Part shown: positions 40,287 to 41,139 of the stretch, piece after piece
How the letters are laid out: each line of letters begins with the position of its first letter
How positions within the stretch are numbered: the first letter of the stretch is position 1
Source of the DNA: Nemertoderma westbladi
Taxonomy: Eukaryota > Xenacoelomorpha > Nemertodermatida > Nemertodermatidae
Direction: 5' to 3'
DNA length: 41,139 bases
Assembly (NCBI GenBank): GCA_032718475.1
Contig: JAUCBJ010006935.1
Location: 1 to 41,139 of the forward strand
Notes under the pieces: generated by a model
What the model saw: only the letters and a program-made list of their open reading frames with translations
What the model was told of the DNA's origin: nothing
Database searches by the model: none
Position numbers and translations under genes: made by a program

Positions 40287-40307
40287 TGTAGTACTATAGG
40301 ATTTCGA

Positions 40308-40631
40308 TTAGGAGGCTGATGTGGTTTGTTGAGTATCATAGGATTTCTGATCAGAAAATCGACCTACTTCCAGGAGCTCTGCATCCTTCCCAGATAACAG
40401 GGTTTCCACATTAGCGTCAATTACATACCATGTGGATGGGATTGATGTAGTTCCATATTGCAGACGACCAGTATATTTTCCAATTGTATTCATGGTCCGT
40501 GGGCCATATGGTCGAATATGCATTGATGATTTAAGCAGTTTCAGTGCTAGTTTCTCAGCAGTTGCGTACCTCAGTATTGGGAAATACGTAATACGCGACA
40601 CACGTATTTGTTTATATCCAGTCATGGACAT
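40308..40631 (-). pseudogene. Ty3/gypsy protease-RT linker
   Basis: It reads LKSSMHIRPYGPRTMNTIGK, TGRLQYGTTSIPSTWYVIDA and ETLLSGKDAELLEVG. This is the segment that follows the aspartic protease in gypsy pol (x-Y-V-x-x-x...L-L-G). The protease D-T-G is not found upstream, so the copy is 5'-truncated near 40660. Confidence 0.7.
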
Positions 40632-40660
40632 TTCCAGACATTGGTTTCGCTGGGGTCTTT

Positions 40661-41139
40661 AGATCCCTCCTAGGTGTGAAAAGGTTATTAAACTCTTAAT
40701 GTGGAAATCGCTCGCCCTCTAGCGACGCTATTCCCACTTCTGAAGCATACTACCAAGCTTCAGCGTTTTCGGTATTGTCTGGTAACCAGTAGTGTACCGT
40801 GTTGATAGGTTACTACTGCAGTGCCGCCAGTATTTTTCGTACCACACATACATCAGTACATAATTTCATACCTATATGATATAGATTCGCATTACTGCAT
40901 TATTATACAGATATACAAGGTTTCAGTCAGTCAGATAATTATTACTTTTCTCCTATCTGCCTGTCTCACTGTATTTGATGGAATCATTGTGCGTTGTGGG
41001 AAATACTAAACAGCTTAACGTCAGCAAACAACAGACTATCACATACGCCGCTTTATACCAGACAATCAAGATTAGGCTTTTCATCTTATTTCTGACGTCA
41101 TTAACCCGACGTCTGGCGTGTGATCGTCACACTTAATAA
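40661..41139. other. No gene seen
   Basis: It contains CGCCCTCTAGCGAC at about 40710, a short motif found at many transposon ends (compare GCCGCTGGAGGGCGA near 20738). No exon of the titin-like gene was recognised. Confidence 0.4.

Larger units (their letters stand above)
33636..40660 (-). mobile_element. Decayed Ty3/gypsy retrotransposon, split by RT element copy 2
   Basis: On the minus strand from about 40631 downwards: a post-protease segment, RT, RNase H, and integrase zinc and core domains to 38196. Integrase resumes at 34457 and runs to about 33960. The interruption (34470-38183) with its 12-bp duplication is listed separately. Stops and frameshifts occur throughout. Gag and the protease core are not seen upstream and LTRs are not defined, so the element looks truncated at 5'. 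Confidence 0.85.

Overview
This is animal nuclear DNA. Split coding exons have GT-AG borders and matching phases, there is a tRNA-His gene with a Pol III terminator, long poly-G/poly-C runs occur, and mobile elements are dense (BEL/Pao, Ty3/gypsy, hAT, TTAA-type and Merlin-like, plus an unusual reverse-transcriptase family). The palindromes TAGGCCTA and TACCGGTA recur throughout. I would place it in a non-insect, probably marine, invertebrate genome, possibly a deuterostome; the species cannot be read from the window.

Host gene. Six minus-strand exons (29284-29418, 28193-28429, 27866-28049, 13211-13367, 10772-10961, 9812-9985) encode three consecutive I-set immunoglobulin domains, each split over two exons. 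Their order and signature residues match three successive Ig domains of the Z-disc-proximal part of titin (connectin), so this is most likely the titin orthologue. The E-F intron is about 14.5 kb and is filled with other elements. It also holds an intronless plus-strand gene (26475-27404) for a protein with a C-terminal CARD-like death fold.

Mobile DNA. At the left edge a BEL/Pao gag-pol runs off the window on the minus strand (4633 to 1, 1544 open codons), with an upstream tract rich in tandem repeats. Between exons F and E lie a deleted plus-strand BEL/Pao copy with a candidate 3' LTR, then a foldback transposon with ~340-bp inverted arms. The foldback has been hit twice: by a TTAA-flanked MITE, and by a 4.2-kb RT element that split its right arm. 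On the right a decayed minus-strand Ty3/gypsy element is split inside its integrase by a second, diverged member of the same RT family. A nested pair of hAT-type elements lies in the F-G intron.

The most unusual material is the RT family itself. It has an N-terminal Cys-rich CxC-type finger, an RT, an R2-like CCHC knuckle and a putative restriction-like nuclease. The first copy (21031-25196, 8-bp target duplication) carries 28 in-frame copies of an 8-residue Pro-rich repeat between RT motifs B and C. The second copy (34470-38183, 12-bp duplication) carries a perfect 180-bp in-frame tandem duplication. A cassette of three closely spaced unrecognised ORFs (30760-32197) is the other candidate for something undescribed.
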